A stretch of DNA of 64,000 nt from Streptomyces fulvoviolaceus (lineage in GTDB: Bacteria; Actinomycetota; Actinomycetes; Streptomycetales; Streptomycetaceae): contig NZ_JOEY01000056.1 of NCBI RefSeq assembly GCF_000718165.1, forward strand, positions 25,449-89,448. Reading direction: 5' to 3'. Each line of letters begins with the position of its first letter. Position 1 is the stretch's first letter. This document shows positions 7,811 to 16,102 of this stretch, one piece after another. Under the pieces are notes generated by a model. It worked only from the letters and a program-made list of their open reading frames with translations. It had not been told where the DNA came from and ran no database searches. The position numbers and the translations under genes are program-made.

Positions 7811-9130
7811 ATGCTGGATTTCTCGATCGACCCCGATTTCCAGGCCAAGCTCGACTGGGCGGCGGCCTTCGTACGCGAGGAGGTCGAGCCTCTCGACCTC
7901 CTGTTCCCGCACGGCGGTGACCCGTACGACACCCGCAACGAGAAGGCCCGCGCGATTCTGCGGCCTCTCCAGGACCAGGTCCGGGAACAGGGTCTGTGGG
8001 CCTGCCATCTCGGCCCCGACCTGGACGGACCGGGCTACGGCCAGGTGAAGCTCGCCCTCCTCAACGAGATCCTCGGCCGCTCCTACTGGGCCCCGACGGT
8101 GTTCGGCACCGCGGCCCCGGACACCGGCAACGCCGAGATCCTCGCCATGTTCGGCACCGAGGAGCAGAAGGACCGCTATCTGCGGCCCCTGCTCGACGGC
8201 GAGATCGTCTCCACGTTCTCGATGACCGAGCCGCAGGCGGGCGCCGATCCCAAGGAGTTCGTGTGCCGCGCCTGGCGCGACGGGGACGAGTGGGTGATCG
8301 ACGGGGAGAAGTGGTTCTCCTCCAACGCCCGGTACGCGGCCTTCCTCATCGTCATGGCCGTCACCGATCAGGAGGCGCCGCCGCATCAGCGGATGTCGAT
8401 GTTCATCGTCCCGGCCGAGACGCCCGGTATCGAGATCAAGCGCAACGTCGGTGCGATGGACGAGCGGGAGTCCCTCGAGGAGGGCATCCACGCCTATATC
8501 CGCTACCACCAGGTCCGGGTGCCGCTCGACGCCATGCTCGGCGGCCCGGGCGAGGGCTTCAAGGTCGCCCAGGCCCGCCTCGGCGGCGGCCGTGTGCACC
8601 ACGCCATGCGCACGGTGGGCAAGTGCACCCGTGCCTTCGACATGATGTGCGAGCGCGCGCTGTCCCGCCGTACGCAGGGCACCCTGCTCGCCGAGAAGCA
8701 GGCGGCGCAGCAGTTCATCGCGGACTCCTGGGTGGAGTTGCAGCAGTTCCGGCTGCTCGTCCTGCACACGGCCTGGATCATCGACACCCAGCCGCACGGC
8801 GCCGCGCGCACCCAGATCGCGATGTGCAAGGTCCAGACGGCCAAGGTGCTGCACGACATCATCCAGCGGGCGGTGCACCTGCACGGCTCGCTCGGCACGA
8901 CGGGCGAACTCCCGCTCGCCAAGTGGTGGATGGCCGCGCCCAACCTCGCCCTGGCCGACGGTCCGACCGAGGTGCACCGCACCACGATCGCCAAGCAGCT
9001 GCTGAAGAAGTACCAGCCGGCCGAGGGGCTGTTCCCGAGCGAGCACATCCCGCCGAAGCTGGACGCCGCCCGCAAGCGGTACGCGCACATCATCGAGGAC
9101 GACGGGCTCGCCGGACGGGTGGACGGATGA
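7811..9130 (+). CDS. acyl-CoA dehydrogenase family protein, ACAD10/11-like
   Basis: A 439-residue acyl-CoA dehydrogenase-fold protein. Segments APDTGNAEIL, FSMTEPQAGADPKEF, GGGRVHHAMRTVG and NLALADGPTEVH match, from memory, the ACAD domain of ACAD10/ACAD11. Those proteins, and bacterial LvaC, act on 4-phospho-acyl-CoA instead of performing simple dehydrogenation. The residue aligned with the usual catalytic Glu appears to be the Asp of ADGP. The ATG at 7811 has no ribosome-binding site and lies 9 bases after a TATACT box, so a leaderless mRNA is likely. It overlaps the following SDR gene by 4 bases. A plain dehydrogenase is the alternative. Confidence 0.88.
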   Translation: MLDFSIDPDFQAKLDWAAAFVREEVEPLDLLFPHGGDPYDTRNEKARAILRPLQDQVREQGLWACHLGPDLDGPGYGQVKLALLNEILGRSYWAPTVFGTAAPDTGNAEILAMFGTEEQKDRYLRPLLDGEIVSTFSMTEPQAGADPKEFVCRAWRDGDEWVIDGEKWFSSNARYAAFLIVMAVTDQEAPPHQRMSMFIVPAETPGIEIKRNVGAMDERESLEEGIHAYIRYHQVRVPLDAMLGGPGEGFKVAQARLGGGRVHHAMRTVGKCTRAFDMMCERALSRRTQGTLLAEKQAAQQFIADSWVELQQFRLLVLHTAWIIDTQPHGAARTQIAMCKVQTAKVLHDIIQRAVHLHGSLGTTGELPLAKWWMAAPNLALADGPTEVHRTTIAKQLLKKYQPAEGLFPSEHIPPKLDAARKRYAHIIEDDGLAGRVDG

Positions 9131-9903
9131 CCGACGGTCGCAACGCCAAGTCCATCGCCCCGGCCGACCTGTTCGACCTGTCCGGCAAGGTCGCGCTCGT
9201 CACCGGTGGCAGCCGGGGCCTGGGCCTGGAGATGGTGCGCGCCTTCGCCACCGCGGGCGCCGACGTGGTGATCGCCAGCCGCAAGCTCGACGCGTGCGAA
9301 ACAGTCGCCGCCGAGGTCCGCGACCTGGGCCGGCGCGCCCTGCCTGTCGCTGCGCACGTGGGCCGCTGGGACGACCTCGGCCGGCTGGTCGACACGGCGT
9401 ACGAGGAGTTCGGGAAGATCGACGTCCTCGTCAACAACGCCGGCATGTCACCGGTGGCGCCCTCGTCGGCAGAGACCAGCGAGGAACTGTTCGACAAGGT
9501 GATCGGGGTCAACTTCAAGGGCCCGTTCCGGCTCGCCTCGCTGATCGGGCAGCGGATGGCGGACGGGGACGGCGGCTCCATCATCAACGTCTCCTCCTCG
9601 GGAGCGCTGATGCCGCAGCCACGGTTCGGGCCCTACGCCGGTGCGAAGGCCGCGCTCAACGCGCTGACCACCGTCTTCGCCCTGGAGTACGGCCCGAAGG
9701 TGCGGGTCAACACCCTCTCGGCGGGTCCCTTTCTCACCGACATCTCCAAGGCCTGGTCGGAGGAGAAACGGCAGACCACGCGCAGCGCGCTCGGCCGGCC
9801 CGGGCGGCCGGAGGAGGTCATCAGCACGGCGCTGTACTTGGCGAGCGACGCGTCCAGTTATACGACGGGGGCGCTGATCCGGGTGGATGGCGGCCTGTAC
9901 TGA
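9127..9903 (+). CDS. short-chain dehydrogenase/reductase (SDR)
   Basis: A 258-residue classical SDR that would interconvert a hydroxyl and a carbonyl group with NAD(P). The cofactor motif TGGSRGLG is at about residues 26-33, NNAG near 103, and the catalytic Ser and YxxxK are in NVSSSGALM and YAGAK (about 170-174). The ATG overlaps the stop codon of the acyl-CoA dehydrogenase gene (ATGA), so both are translated from one message. In the levulinate pathway a similar SDR (LvaD) reduces the 4-keto-acyl-CoA; that role is inferred from neighbours only. Its last 46 bases overlap the convergent phosphotransferase gene. Confidence 0.93.
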   Translation: MTDGRNAKSIAPADLFDLSGKVALVTGGSRGLGLEMVRAFATAGADVVIASRKLDACETVAAEVRDLGRRALPVAAHVGRWDDLGRLVDTAYEEFGKIDVLVNNAGMSPVAPSSAETSEELFDKVIGVNFKGPFRLASLIGQRMADGDGGSIINVSSSGALMPQPRFGPYAGAKAALNALTTVFALEYGPKVRVNTLSAGPFLTDISKAWSEEKRQTTRSALGRPGRPEEVISTALYLASDASSYTTGALIRVDGGLY

Positions 9904-10985
9904 GCGCTCCGCTGGTTATGCGGTTCGTTTGCCGCGGGCCGGTGGGGGCTGGTCGCGCCCACGCGGCGGAGCCGCATATCGATACAGCCCCGCGCCCCCA
10001 GTGCGGGCAGCATGCGCCGGTGCATGTCGGTCAGTTCCCCCGCCTTCCGTCCGCGTTTGATGAGCAGCGCGGTCGCCGCGGACTCCTTGTACTTGGTGAG
10101 CGCCTCGAACCAGGCCAGGTCGTGCAGCGGCTCGCCCCGGACCTCCTGGTAGGTGTCGAGCAGTTCGGCCTTGCCGGGCATCCCGGTCGGCTCGTCCGAC
10201 AGGGATGCCGGGTGGCGGGCCTCGTCGGTGAAGAAGGTCAGCCAGGTCAGGTCGACCCGGGGGTCGCCGAGCGACCAGATCTCCCAGTCGATGACCGCGT
10301 TGACCGAGTCCGCGTCGCACAGCGTGTTGCCGAGCCGGTAGTCGCCGTGGGTGAACACCGGCATCATCGCCGCGGGCACGGTGGCGTGCAGGCGCTCCGC
10401 GACCGCCTCGTGGCCGGTGCGCAGGTCCTCCGGGACGGTCGTGAACGCCCGGGTCCAGCGGTCGATCTCGGCGCGGAGCGTGACAACAGGCTCCATCGCC
10501 AGGGGAGTTCGCTTGGGATCCACCCGGTGCAGCTGCGCGAGCATCCGCGCCGCGTCGAGGGCACGGGACCTGACCTGTCCGGCGGGAAGCGTTCCGCGTG
10601 GTACCAGCACCGGCTCCACGCACTCCCCGGGCACCAGCTCCATGGCCACGAACGGCTGGACTGCCGGTGGTGCGCCCTTGTCGCTGAACAGCACTTTCGG
10701 CACCCGGACCCCGTGCACTCCGGACAGCACCTGCATGAGCCGCGCCTGCCGCAGCACGTCCCGGTTGCGGACGGGTTCCAGGCCGGGCGGGGCCACCTTG
10801 AGGACGATGCGCTCGTACTCGGCCGGGACACCCGACAGGACGGCCACGTAGGTCAGGCTGGACGTGCCGCCGGCGAGCGGCTCGACCGCGTCCACCGTGG
10901 CCCCGGGAGCCCAGCCGCGGAGCACCGCGGCCGTACGCTCCGTCAGCTCCGGGAGCAGACTCGTACTGTTCACGACGGTGCTCAT
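9858..10985 (-). CDS. APH-fold phosphotransferase (LvaA/ACAD10-like kinase)
   Basis: A 375-residue protein of the aminoglycoside-phosphotransferase fold. The catalytic loop FTHGDYRLGN and the metal-binding VIDWEIWSLGDPRVDLTW are intact (about residues 213-250). In catabolic loci such kinases phosphorylate hydroxyacyl-CoA (LvaA, and the kinase half of ACAD10/11), which fits its place beside an ACAD11-like protein, an SDR and a ligase. The ATG at 10985 overlaps the ligase stop by 4 bases. The C-terminus after about residue 330 is read from a Streptomyces intergenic repeat and then antisense to the SDR 3' end, so the last 45 or so residues look acquired. Aminoglycoside resistance is unlikely in this context. 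Confidence 0.88.
   Translation of the reverse strand: MSTVVNSTSLLPELTERTAAVLRGWAPGATVDAVEPLAGGTSSLTYVAVLSGVPAEYERIVLKVAPPGLEPVRNRDVLRQARLMQVLSGVHGVRVPKVLFSDKGAPPAVQPFVAMELVPGECVEPVLVPRGTLPAGQVRSRALDAARMLAQLHRVDPKRTPLAMEPVVTLRAEIDRWTRAFTTVPEDLRTGHEAVAERLHATVPAAMMPVFTHGDYRLGNTLCDADSVNAVIDWEIWSLGDPRVDLTWLTFFTDEARHPASLSDEPTGMPGKAELLDTYQEVRGEPLHDLAWFEALTKYKESAATALLIKRGRKAGELTDMHRRMLPALGARGCIDMRLRRVGATSPHRPAANEPHNQRSAQYRPPSTRISAPVV
9935..10005. repeat. Streptomyces-type intergenic palindromic repeat, possible bidirectional terminator
   Basis: Nested inverted repeats: the outer arms are GGGGGCTG and CAGCCCC, the inner arms GCGGC and GCCGC around CGGAGCCGC. I recognise this sequence type as a common element between Streptomyces genes, often beside terminators. 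Here it lies just past the SDR stop and inside the 3' end of the convergent phosphotransferase gene. Confidence 0.7.
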
Positions 10986-12487
10986 GGCTTCGTCCGTTCC
11001 GAGGTCAGGGCCGCGACGATGTCACGGCGTACGAGCTTGCCCGTCGCGGTGCGGGGCAGTTCGGGCCAGGAGGTGATGTGGTCCGGGGTCTTCGAGCCGC
11101 GCAGGGTGTCGCGGACCGCGGCGCGCAGGGCCGTGCCGTCGACCTCCGCGCCGTCCCGGGTCACGACCACGGCCTCGATCCGCTGGCCCCATTCCTCGTC
11201 GGGAACCCCGACGACGACCGCGTCGAGCACGTCCGGGTGCCGCAGCAGGACGTCCTCGATCTCGGCGGGCGCGATGTTCTCGGCACCGCGGATGATCGTG
11301 TCGTCGACCCTGCCCTCGATGTGGAGGTAGCCGTCGGCGTCGACGCGGCCCCGGTCGCGGGTGTGGAAGAAGCCCCGCTCGTCGACCGCGGAGCCCTGGC
11401 CGGCGTACTCGCCCGAGACCTGTTCGCCGCGCACCCAGATCTGCCCGGTCTCCCCCGGGGCGACGGCCTCGCCGGTCACGTCGCGGACCTCCAGTTCGAT
11501 GCCCGGCACCGGCAGGCCCGCCGAGCCGAGCCGGGCCCGCACCGCGGGATCGTCGCTCGCGACGGCCGTCCGGTGTTCCTGCGGGCCCAGGACGGTGATG
11601 GTGGACGAGGTCTCGGTGAGCCCGTAGGCGTTCACGAAGTCCACGTGCGGCCACGCGCGCAGGGCGGCCTCGATCACCCGCACCGGCATCCGGGCCCCGC
11701 CGTAGGCGAGTGCGCGCAGCGAGGGCACCGACCGGTCGACTGCGTCCGTGTCCATGACGCGGGCGAGCATCGTCGGCACCACCATCGCGTTGGTGATCCG
11801 CTGCTCCCGTACGAGGCCGAGCCAGCCCTCCGGCGTGAACTGGTCGAGGGTCAGCGCGCGGCGGCCCGCGTACAGGTTCGTCAGCACGTTCGACACGGCG
11901 GCGATGTGGTACGGCGGGACGCTCACCAGGGCCGCCTCGTCGGGGTCGGCTGCGGCGAACTCCACCGTGCCGAGGACGTACGACACCAGGTTGTGGTGGC
12001 GCAGGACGACGCCCTTCGGCGTGGAGGTCGTCCCACTCGTGTAGATGAGGACGGCCGGGGAGTCGGGCTGCGCCGGAACGTCGTCGGCGGGAAGGCCGGT
12101 GTGGTCCGCGGCCTCGGCGAGCCACTCGGCCGGGCTCAGCACCGGGAGCCCGGCGCGGCGCAGTGCCTCGCCGTGTTCCGGGTCGGCGATACCCAGTGCG
12201 CGGGGGTGGTTGGCGAGCAGGACGTCGAGTTGTTCGTCGCCCAGCCGGTAATTGACCGGAACCAGGGGGACTCCGGCGCGGGCCGCGGCGAACAGCGCGA
12301 CGGGGAGGGCCGGGCCGTTCACCGCCAGGTACACGATCGCGTCGGCGCCCCTCCCGTGGACGACGCGCGCCCCGCCGTCGGACAGCTCGCTCAACCGCCG
12401 CGCGCTCAGCCCACCGTCCGTGCGCCCGATCACGACCCGGTCGCCGAAGCCCTCGGCGGCCATGTCCAGAAGCATCGATATGTTCAT
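10982..12487 (-). CDS. AMP-dependent acyl-CoA ligase
   Basis: A 501-residue adenylate-forming acyl-CoA ligase. The motif VLIYTSGTTSTPKGVV is at about residues 145-160, NAYGLTETSS near 285, the hinge region DGYLHIEGRVDDTIIRGAENI near 385-405, and the terminal lysine motif PRTATGKLVRRD near 485. It would activate an acid for entry into the pathway (an LvaE-like role if the surrounding module is Lva-like). The ATG at 12487 is taken as the start because the next 18 bases upstream separate it from the small gene at 12505. It is followed with 4-bp overlap by the kinase gene, so 12816-9858 forms one operon. Confidence 0.93.
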   Translation of the reverse strand: MNISMLLDMAAEGFGDRVVIGRTDGGLSARRLSELSDGGARVVHGRGADAIVYLAVNGPALPVALFAAARAGVPLVPVNYRLGDEQLDVLLANHPRALGIADPEHGEALRRAGLPVLSPAEWLAEAADHTGLPADDVPAQPDSPAVLIYTSGTTSTPKGVVLRHHNLVSYVLGTVEFAAADPDEAALVSVPPYHIAAVSNVLTNLYAGRRALTLDQFTPEGWLGLVREQRITNAMVVPTMLARVMDTDAVDRSVPSLRALAYGGARMPVRVIEAALRAWPHVDFVNAYGLTETSSTITVLGPQEHRTAVASDDPAVRARLGSAGLPVPGIELEVRDVTGEAVAPGETGQIWVRGEQVSGEYAGQGSAVDERGFFHTRDRGRVDADGYLHIEGRVDDTIIRGAENIAPAEIEDVLLRHPDVLDAVVVGVPDEEWGQRIEAVVVTRDGAEVDGTALRAAVRDTLRGSKTPDHITSWPELPRTATGKLVRRDIVAALTSERTKP

Positions 12488-12504
12488 GTGCCCGCCCCGT
12501 CCCC

Positions 12505-12816
12505 TCAGTCCGAGGCCGGCAGCGGCTTGGCGCTCTTCACGGGCAGCGGCACGCCGTTCACGGCGATCGTGCCCGGCCCGGGCTTGGTGCAGAGCAGTTC
12601 CACGCCCAGGTCCTCGTCGGCGTACCGCTTGCCGAGCAGCGAACCGCCCATCAGGTCGGGGTGGGGGGCGCCGGTGGTGGCGGACCCGGGCCCGTTCCCC
12701 TCGGTCATGGCCGCCCCACCGCAGGTGATCTCCAACTCGCCGTCGGGGCACCGGACGACGATCACCGCCGTCGTATCGACCGTACTGGCGAGCATCTGCC
12801 CCACGCGTGGCCTCAT
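12505..12816 (-). CDS. small conserved-looking protein of unknown function (LvaB candidate)
   Basis: A 103-residue soluble protein with no signal peptide or membrane segment. It has three Cys, in VVRCPDGELEITCGGAAM (about residues 19-36) and VELLCTKPG (about 76), and a Pro-rich tail. The ATG at 12816 has GGAGG 7 bases upstream; the longer reading to 12852 does not. It is the first gene of an operon with an acyl-CoA ligase and an APH-fold kinase, and diverges from a crotonase. In Pseudomonas the kinase LvaA needs a small partner, LvaB, of about this size; I could not compare sequences, so this is a positional guess. No family is recognised with confidence. Confidence 0.7.
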   Translation of the reverse strand: MRPRVGQMLASTVDTTAVIVVRCPDGELEITCGGAAMTEGNGPGSATTGAPHPDLMGGSLLGKRYADEDLGVELLCTKPGPGTIAVNGVPLPVKSAKPLPASD

Positions 12817-12869
12817 CGCAACGTCCTCCGCGGCTCTTGTGATCCCGAGCAACTGTGCTGAGTAACCAG

Positions 12870-12886
12870 AAAAAAGTATACTACTT
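12870..12886. promoter_or_regulatory. AGTATACT palindrome between divergent genes
   Basis: AAAAAAGTATACTACTT carries the same perfect palindrome as the site at 7790. TATACT (12877-12882) is placed as a -10 box for the crotonase gene, giving a leader of about 30 bases that includes its GGAG site. It also lies about 55 bases upstream of the divergent minus-strand operon. Confidence 0.65.
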
Positions 12887-12917
12887 ACCTCGATCGCGTC
12901 GAGAACGGAGTTGCCGG

Positions 12918-13691
12918 ATGGATCTCGAGACCGTCCTGTTCGAGGTGACCGACCACGTCGCCACGATCACACTGAACCGGCCCCAGGCCATGAACGGCTT
13001 CAACCAGCGGATGCTGGAGGAGTTCTCCGACATCTGGCAGACCGTCAAGACCGACGACGACGTGCATGTCGTCGTGCTGCGCGGCGCCGGTGAGAAGGCG
13101 TTCTGTACGGGCATGGACGTGAAGGAGGGGATCGACCGCCACCCCAACGTCTGGTCGCAGACCGACCCCGGCGAGTACCTCTCGCCGAAGCTCAACCAGG
13201 TGTGGAAACCCGTGGTGTGCGCGGTGCACGGCATGGCCGCCGGCGGCGCCTTCTACTGGCTCAACGAGGCCGACATCCTCATCTGCTCCGAGGAAGCCAC
13301 GTTCTTCGACCCGCACGTCAGCTACGGGCTCACCGCGGCCCTGGAGCCGATCGGACTCGCCCGTCGCATCCCGCTCGGCGAGGCGCTGCGCATCGCGCTG
13401 CTCGGCCTGGACGAGCGCGTGTCGGCGGCGCGCGCCCTGCAGATCGGCCTGGTCAGCGAGGTGCTCCCGCGCAATCAACTGTGGGACCGGGCCGACGAGA
13501 TCGCCCGGATCATCGCCGCCAAACCCCCGGCCGCGATCCAGGGAACCGTCCGGGCGATCTGGGAGTCGCTCGACGCCACGCGCACCCAGGCACTGCGCAC
13601 CGGACTGTCGTACACACAGATCGGCAACCCGATCGGGAAGGCGGAGATCGACCGCTCCGCGGTGCCTCGGGGGCGGTGGACACTGCGCTGA
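12918..13691 (+). CDS. enoyl-CoA hydratase/isomerase (crotonase) family protein
   Basis: A 257-residue crotonase. Oxyanion-hole segments are KAFCTGMDVKEG (about residues 60-71) and GMAAGGAFYWLNEADILI (about 105-122). The expected catalytic Glu positions are altered: the region after the second loop reads FFDPHVSYGLTAALEPIGL, so it may be an isomerase, hydrolase or decarboxylase rather than a hydratase. The ATG at 12918 follows GGAG with 7-base spacing; a longer in-frame reading from 12855 would run through the promoter and is rejected. It diverges from the ligase-kinase operon and is followed by the LLM oxidoreductase gene, which has its own copy of the shared site. Confidence 0.9.
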   Translation: MDLETVLFEVTDHVATITLNRPQAMNGFNQRMLEEFSDIWQTVKTDDDVHVVVLRGAGEKAFCTGMDVKEGIDRHPNVWSQTDPGEYLSPKLNQVWKPVVCAVHGMAAGGAFYWLNEADILICSEEATFFDPHVSYGLTAALEPIGLARRIPLGEALRIALLGLDERVSAARALQIGLVSEVLPRNQLWDRADEIARIIAAKPPAAIQGTVRAIWESLDATRTQALRTGLSYTQIGNPIGKAEIDRSAVPRGRWTLR

Positions 13692-13712
13692 CACTCCCCT
13701 ACCCTCTCCTAA

Positions 13713-13728
13713 TTAAGTGTACTTTTTT
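13713..13728 (+). promoter_or_regulatory. AGTGTACT site upstream of LLM oxidoreductase
   Basis: TTAAGTGTACTTTTTT matches the shared motif with G at the fourth core position. TGTACT (13718-13723) fits a -10 box for the gene at 13764, with a leader of roughly 35 bases that contains GGGAGG. Confidence 0.6.
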
Positions 13729-13763
13729 ACCGATCGCATCACAGATTCCAACGGGAGGCGCTC

Positions 13764-14762
13764 ATGCGGTTCGGCATGCCCTGGCCCGGCCGGGACGTCG
13801 CACGTGAGGCCGAACAGGCCGGCGTCGGCGCCTTCTGCGCCGGGGAGTTCGTCGACCACGACGCCTATCTCACCGTGGCCGACATCGTGGCGAACACCGA
13901 GCACGCCTTGGCGGGCCCCGCCATCGCCTACGCGTTCGCCCGCACCCCGTACGCGCACGCCACCGCCCTGCGCCAGTTGCACGCCCAGGCGCCGGGCCGG
14001 CTGTTCCTCGGCCTGGGCAGCGCCGCGTTCCGGATCAACCGCGACTGGCTGGGCGTGCCCGCCGACCGTCCCGTGGACCGGATCGCCGAGACCGTCGGTG
14101 CCGTGCGGGCCTGGCTGCACGCGGAGAACGGCGAACAGGTCCGCTACTCGGGCGAGTTCTACTCGCTCGACGCCGACGTCCGCGCCCCGGTGCTCGGCCG
14201 GCTGGACATCCCTGTCCTGCTCGCCGCGTTCAACACCCGCATGGCCGCCACCGCGGGCCGGGTCGCCGACGGGGTCATCGGGCACGGCCTGTTCACCGCC
14301 CCCTGGTGGAACGACGTCGTACGGCCGTCCGTCGAGCGCGGCCGCGAAGGAGCCGCGCGTCCGCTCGAACACGGCTGGATCATCACAGCGGTCGACGACG
14401 CCGCACCCGAGCGCGCCATCGCCGACGCCCGGCGGATGATCGCCTTCTACCTCACGGTGAAGACGTACGACCCTTATGTCGCCCGCCACGGCTGGGAGGA
14501 GCCGATCGCACGGCTCCGGGCCGCGTTCAGAGCCGGTGACACGGATGAGATGGCGAAGGCGGTGACCGACGAGATGGTCACCGCGATCGCCGTGTGCGGG
14601 ACGACCGCCGACGCCAAGGACGCCCTCGCTCGCCGCGCCGGCTCGCTCCCCCGCGACGTCGGCTACTTCGCGCCTCCGAGCTTCATGGTGAGCCGCAGGC
14701 GCAGGGCCGCCTACGCCCAGGCATCCCTCGCGCTCATCGGTGCCGTACCGGATCCGGTCTGA
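13764..14762 (+). CDS. LLM-class (F420-dependent) oxidoreductase
   Basis: A 332-residue luciferase-like TIM-barrel protein. Recognisable segments are MRFGMPWPGRDVAREAEQ at the N-terminus, QAPGRLFLGLGSAAFRINRDW (about 74-94) and DIPVLLAAFNTRMAATAGRVADGVIGHGL (about 150-178). This branch in actinobacteria usually uses coenzyme F420, sometimes FMN, for hydride transfer to enoyl, keto or alcohol groups. GGGAGG lies 9 bases before the ATG. It is monocistronic, with its own AGTGTACT site, and ends at a strong hairpin shared with the convergent amidohydrolase. The substrate is unknown; F420 use is inferred from family and host. Confidence 0.85.
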   Translation: MRFGMPWPGRDVAREAEQAGVGAFCAGEFVDHDAYLTVADIVANTEHALAGPAIAYAFARTPYAHATALRQLHAQAPGRLFLGLGSAAFRINRDWLGVPADRPVDRIAETVGAVRAWLHAENGEQVRYSGEFYSLDADVRAPVLGRLDIPVLLAAFNTRMAATAGRVADGVIGHGLFTAPWWNDVVRPSVERGREGAARPLEHGWIITAVDDAAPERAIADARRMIAFYLTVKTYDPYVARHGWEEPIARLRAAFRAGDTDEMAKAVTDEMVTAIAVCGTTADAKDALARRAGSLPRDVGYFAPPSFMVSRRRRAAYAQASLALIGAVPDPV

Positions 14763-14774
14763 CCCCGCACACCG

Positions 14775-14812
14775 CATCGGCCCCGGAGCGGTCTCGCTCC
14801 GGAGCCGATGCA
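14775..14812. terminator. bidirectional terminator hairpin
   Basis: A 16-bp stem with one mismatch (arms 14775-14790 and 14797-14812) and a GGTCTC loop lies between the convergent LLM and amidohydrolase genes. There is no T-tract, as is usual in this host type. Confidence 0.75.
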
Positions 14813-14827
14813 CAGCTCGGCCGCGGG

Positions 14828-16102
14828 TCAGGCGTTCTCGGTGACGGGGGCGAGCTTCTTGCTCTTGTCGAAGTGCACGACGTCGGCCAGCGTGCCGCCC
14901 AGGATGGCCGCGCGGTCCTCGTCGGAGACCGTGTCGTCGAAGTTCTCGGCGATGCACTCGGCACTGTTGCGGAAGGTGCCCTCCGCGTGGGGGTAGTCGT
15001 TGCCCCACATCACGGTCGACAGCCCGGTGATGTGACGGGCCTTGACGGCCGTCGGATCGTCCGCGAACTGCACGTGGATCTGCCGCTGGATGTACTCGCT
15101 GGGCTTGAGCGGGTAGGGCCACTTGTCGTTGATGGTGAAGAGCCGGCCCATGGCGGGCTGGTCCTTCGCATCGCGACTGTCGTCCCAGAAGCCGAGCCAC
15201 CAGTCGGGGTCCTGCCCGGTGCCGGTCTTCCAGGCCTTGTCGATGTAGCCCATGAAGGAGACCAGCCAGCCGGCGCCGTACTCGATGAGGTTGAAGTGCA
15301 GGTCGGGGAAGCGCTCACAGACGCCACCGCCGACCAGCTGCGCGATGATGCGGCGCGGGCCGCCGTCCCCGCCTCCGCCGGCCAGGAGCCGGCCCGACAC
15401 CATGTCGTCGGTCAGCTGGCCCTTGCCCATGTTGACGGCCGTCATCATGCCCCGGACCGTGGCCGCCGTCTCGGACTGGGCCTCCCTGACACTCACCCCG
15501 CCGGTGGCGACGTGGATGAACACCGGCATCCCGTGCGCCTGGGCGGCCGCCCACACCGGGTCGTACATCGGGGAGTAGTACGGCGCCGGCGCCGTCTCCG
15601 GCAGCAGGATCGCGCCCAGCCCCATACGTGCGCACCGCTCGATCTCGGCGACCGCCTCGGGAATGTCGGTGAGCGGGATCGCCGCCGTCGGGCGCAGTCG
15701 CTCCTTGTACGGCAGGAAACGCTCCGCGATGTAGTCGTTCCACACGCGCGCGTGCGCCATCGACAGCTCGTGGTCGTCGGTGAACAGCACGAACAGCGAC
15801 AGGTTGGGGAACATCACCGAGGCGTCGACGCCGTCGAGGTTCATGTCCCGGATGATGTGCTCCGGTACGCCGTCCGGGGTCTCGCCGCCGAACTGCCGGT
15901 ACTTGGAGATGGTCCAGCCGTCGAACCCGATCGTGTGGAGTTTCTTGAACTCGGTGTGCCCGCCCTCGACGATCGGCTCGTCGAGCGTGAACTCCTCTTC
16001 CCAGAGGGCCCGGTCGCGCAGCTGCTTCGGCAGCCGATCCCTGAAGAGATCTGCCGGCTCGATGATGTGCGAATCGCCGGAAACCACGAATTCCTTGAAC
16101 AC
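14828..16102 (-). CDS. amidohydrolase family 2 (metal-dependent hydrolase/decarboxylase)
   Basis: A 424-residue amidohydrolase-fold protein of the ACMSD-like subgroup. The N-terminus has SGDSHIIEPADLFRDRLP, where the usual HxH metal motif is reduced to DxH, and further His candidates occur in MPVFIHVATGG (about 195-205) and MWGNDYPHAEGTF (about 365-377, with the metal-binding Asp). Relatives decarboxylate aromatic acids or hydrolyse C-C bonds in ring cleavage. The start is GTG at 16102 with GAGG 9 bases upstream. Its promoter region carries a degenerate form of the shared motif (about 16195-16210). A ring-opening or decarboxylating step is inferred. Confidence 0.85.
   Translation of the reverse strand: MFKEFVVSGDSHIIEPADLFRDRLPKQLRDRALWEEEFTLDEPIVEGGHTEFKKLHTIGFDGWTISKYRQFGGETPDGVPEHIIRDMNLDGVDASVMFPNLSLFVLFTDDHELSMAHARVWNDYIAERFLPYKERLRPTAAIPLTDIPEAVAEIERCARMGLGAILLPETAPAPYYSPMYDPVWAAAQAHGMPVFIHVATGGVSVREAQSETAATVRGMMTAVNMGKGQLTDDMVSGRLLAGGGGDGGPRRIIAQLVGGGVCERFPDLHFNLIEYGAGWLVSFMGYIDKAWKTGTGQDPDWWLGFWDDSRDAKDQPAMGRLFTINDKWPYPLKPSEYIQRQIHVQFADDPTAVKARHITGLSTVMWGNDYPHAEGTFRNSAECIAENFDDTVSDEDRAAILGGTLADVVHFDKSKKLAPVTENA

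Noticed and set aside
9858..10985. Aminoglycoside resistance gene
   Set aside because: The APH-fold kinase is coupled to an acyl-CoA ligase and sits among CoA-ester enzymes, which fits a hydroxyacyl-CoA kinase far better.
11078..12865. 595-codon plus-strand frame opposite the second ligase
   Set aside because: No motif and shadow composition; the minus strand has all adenylation motifs.
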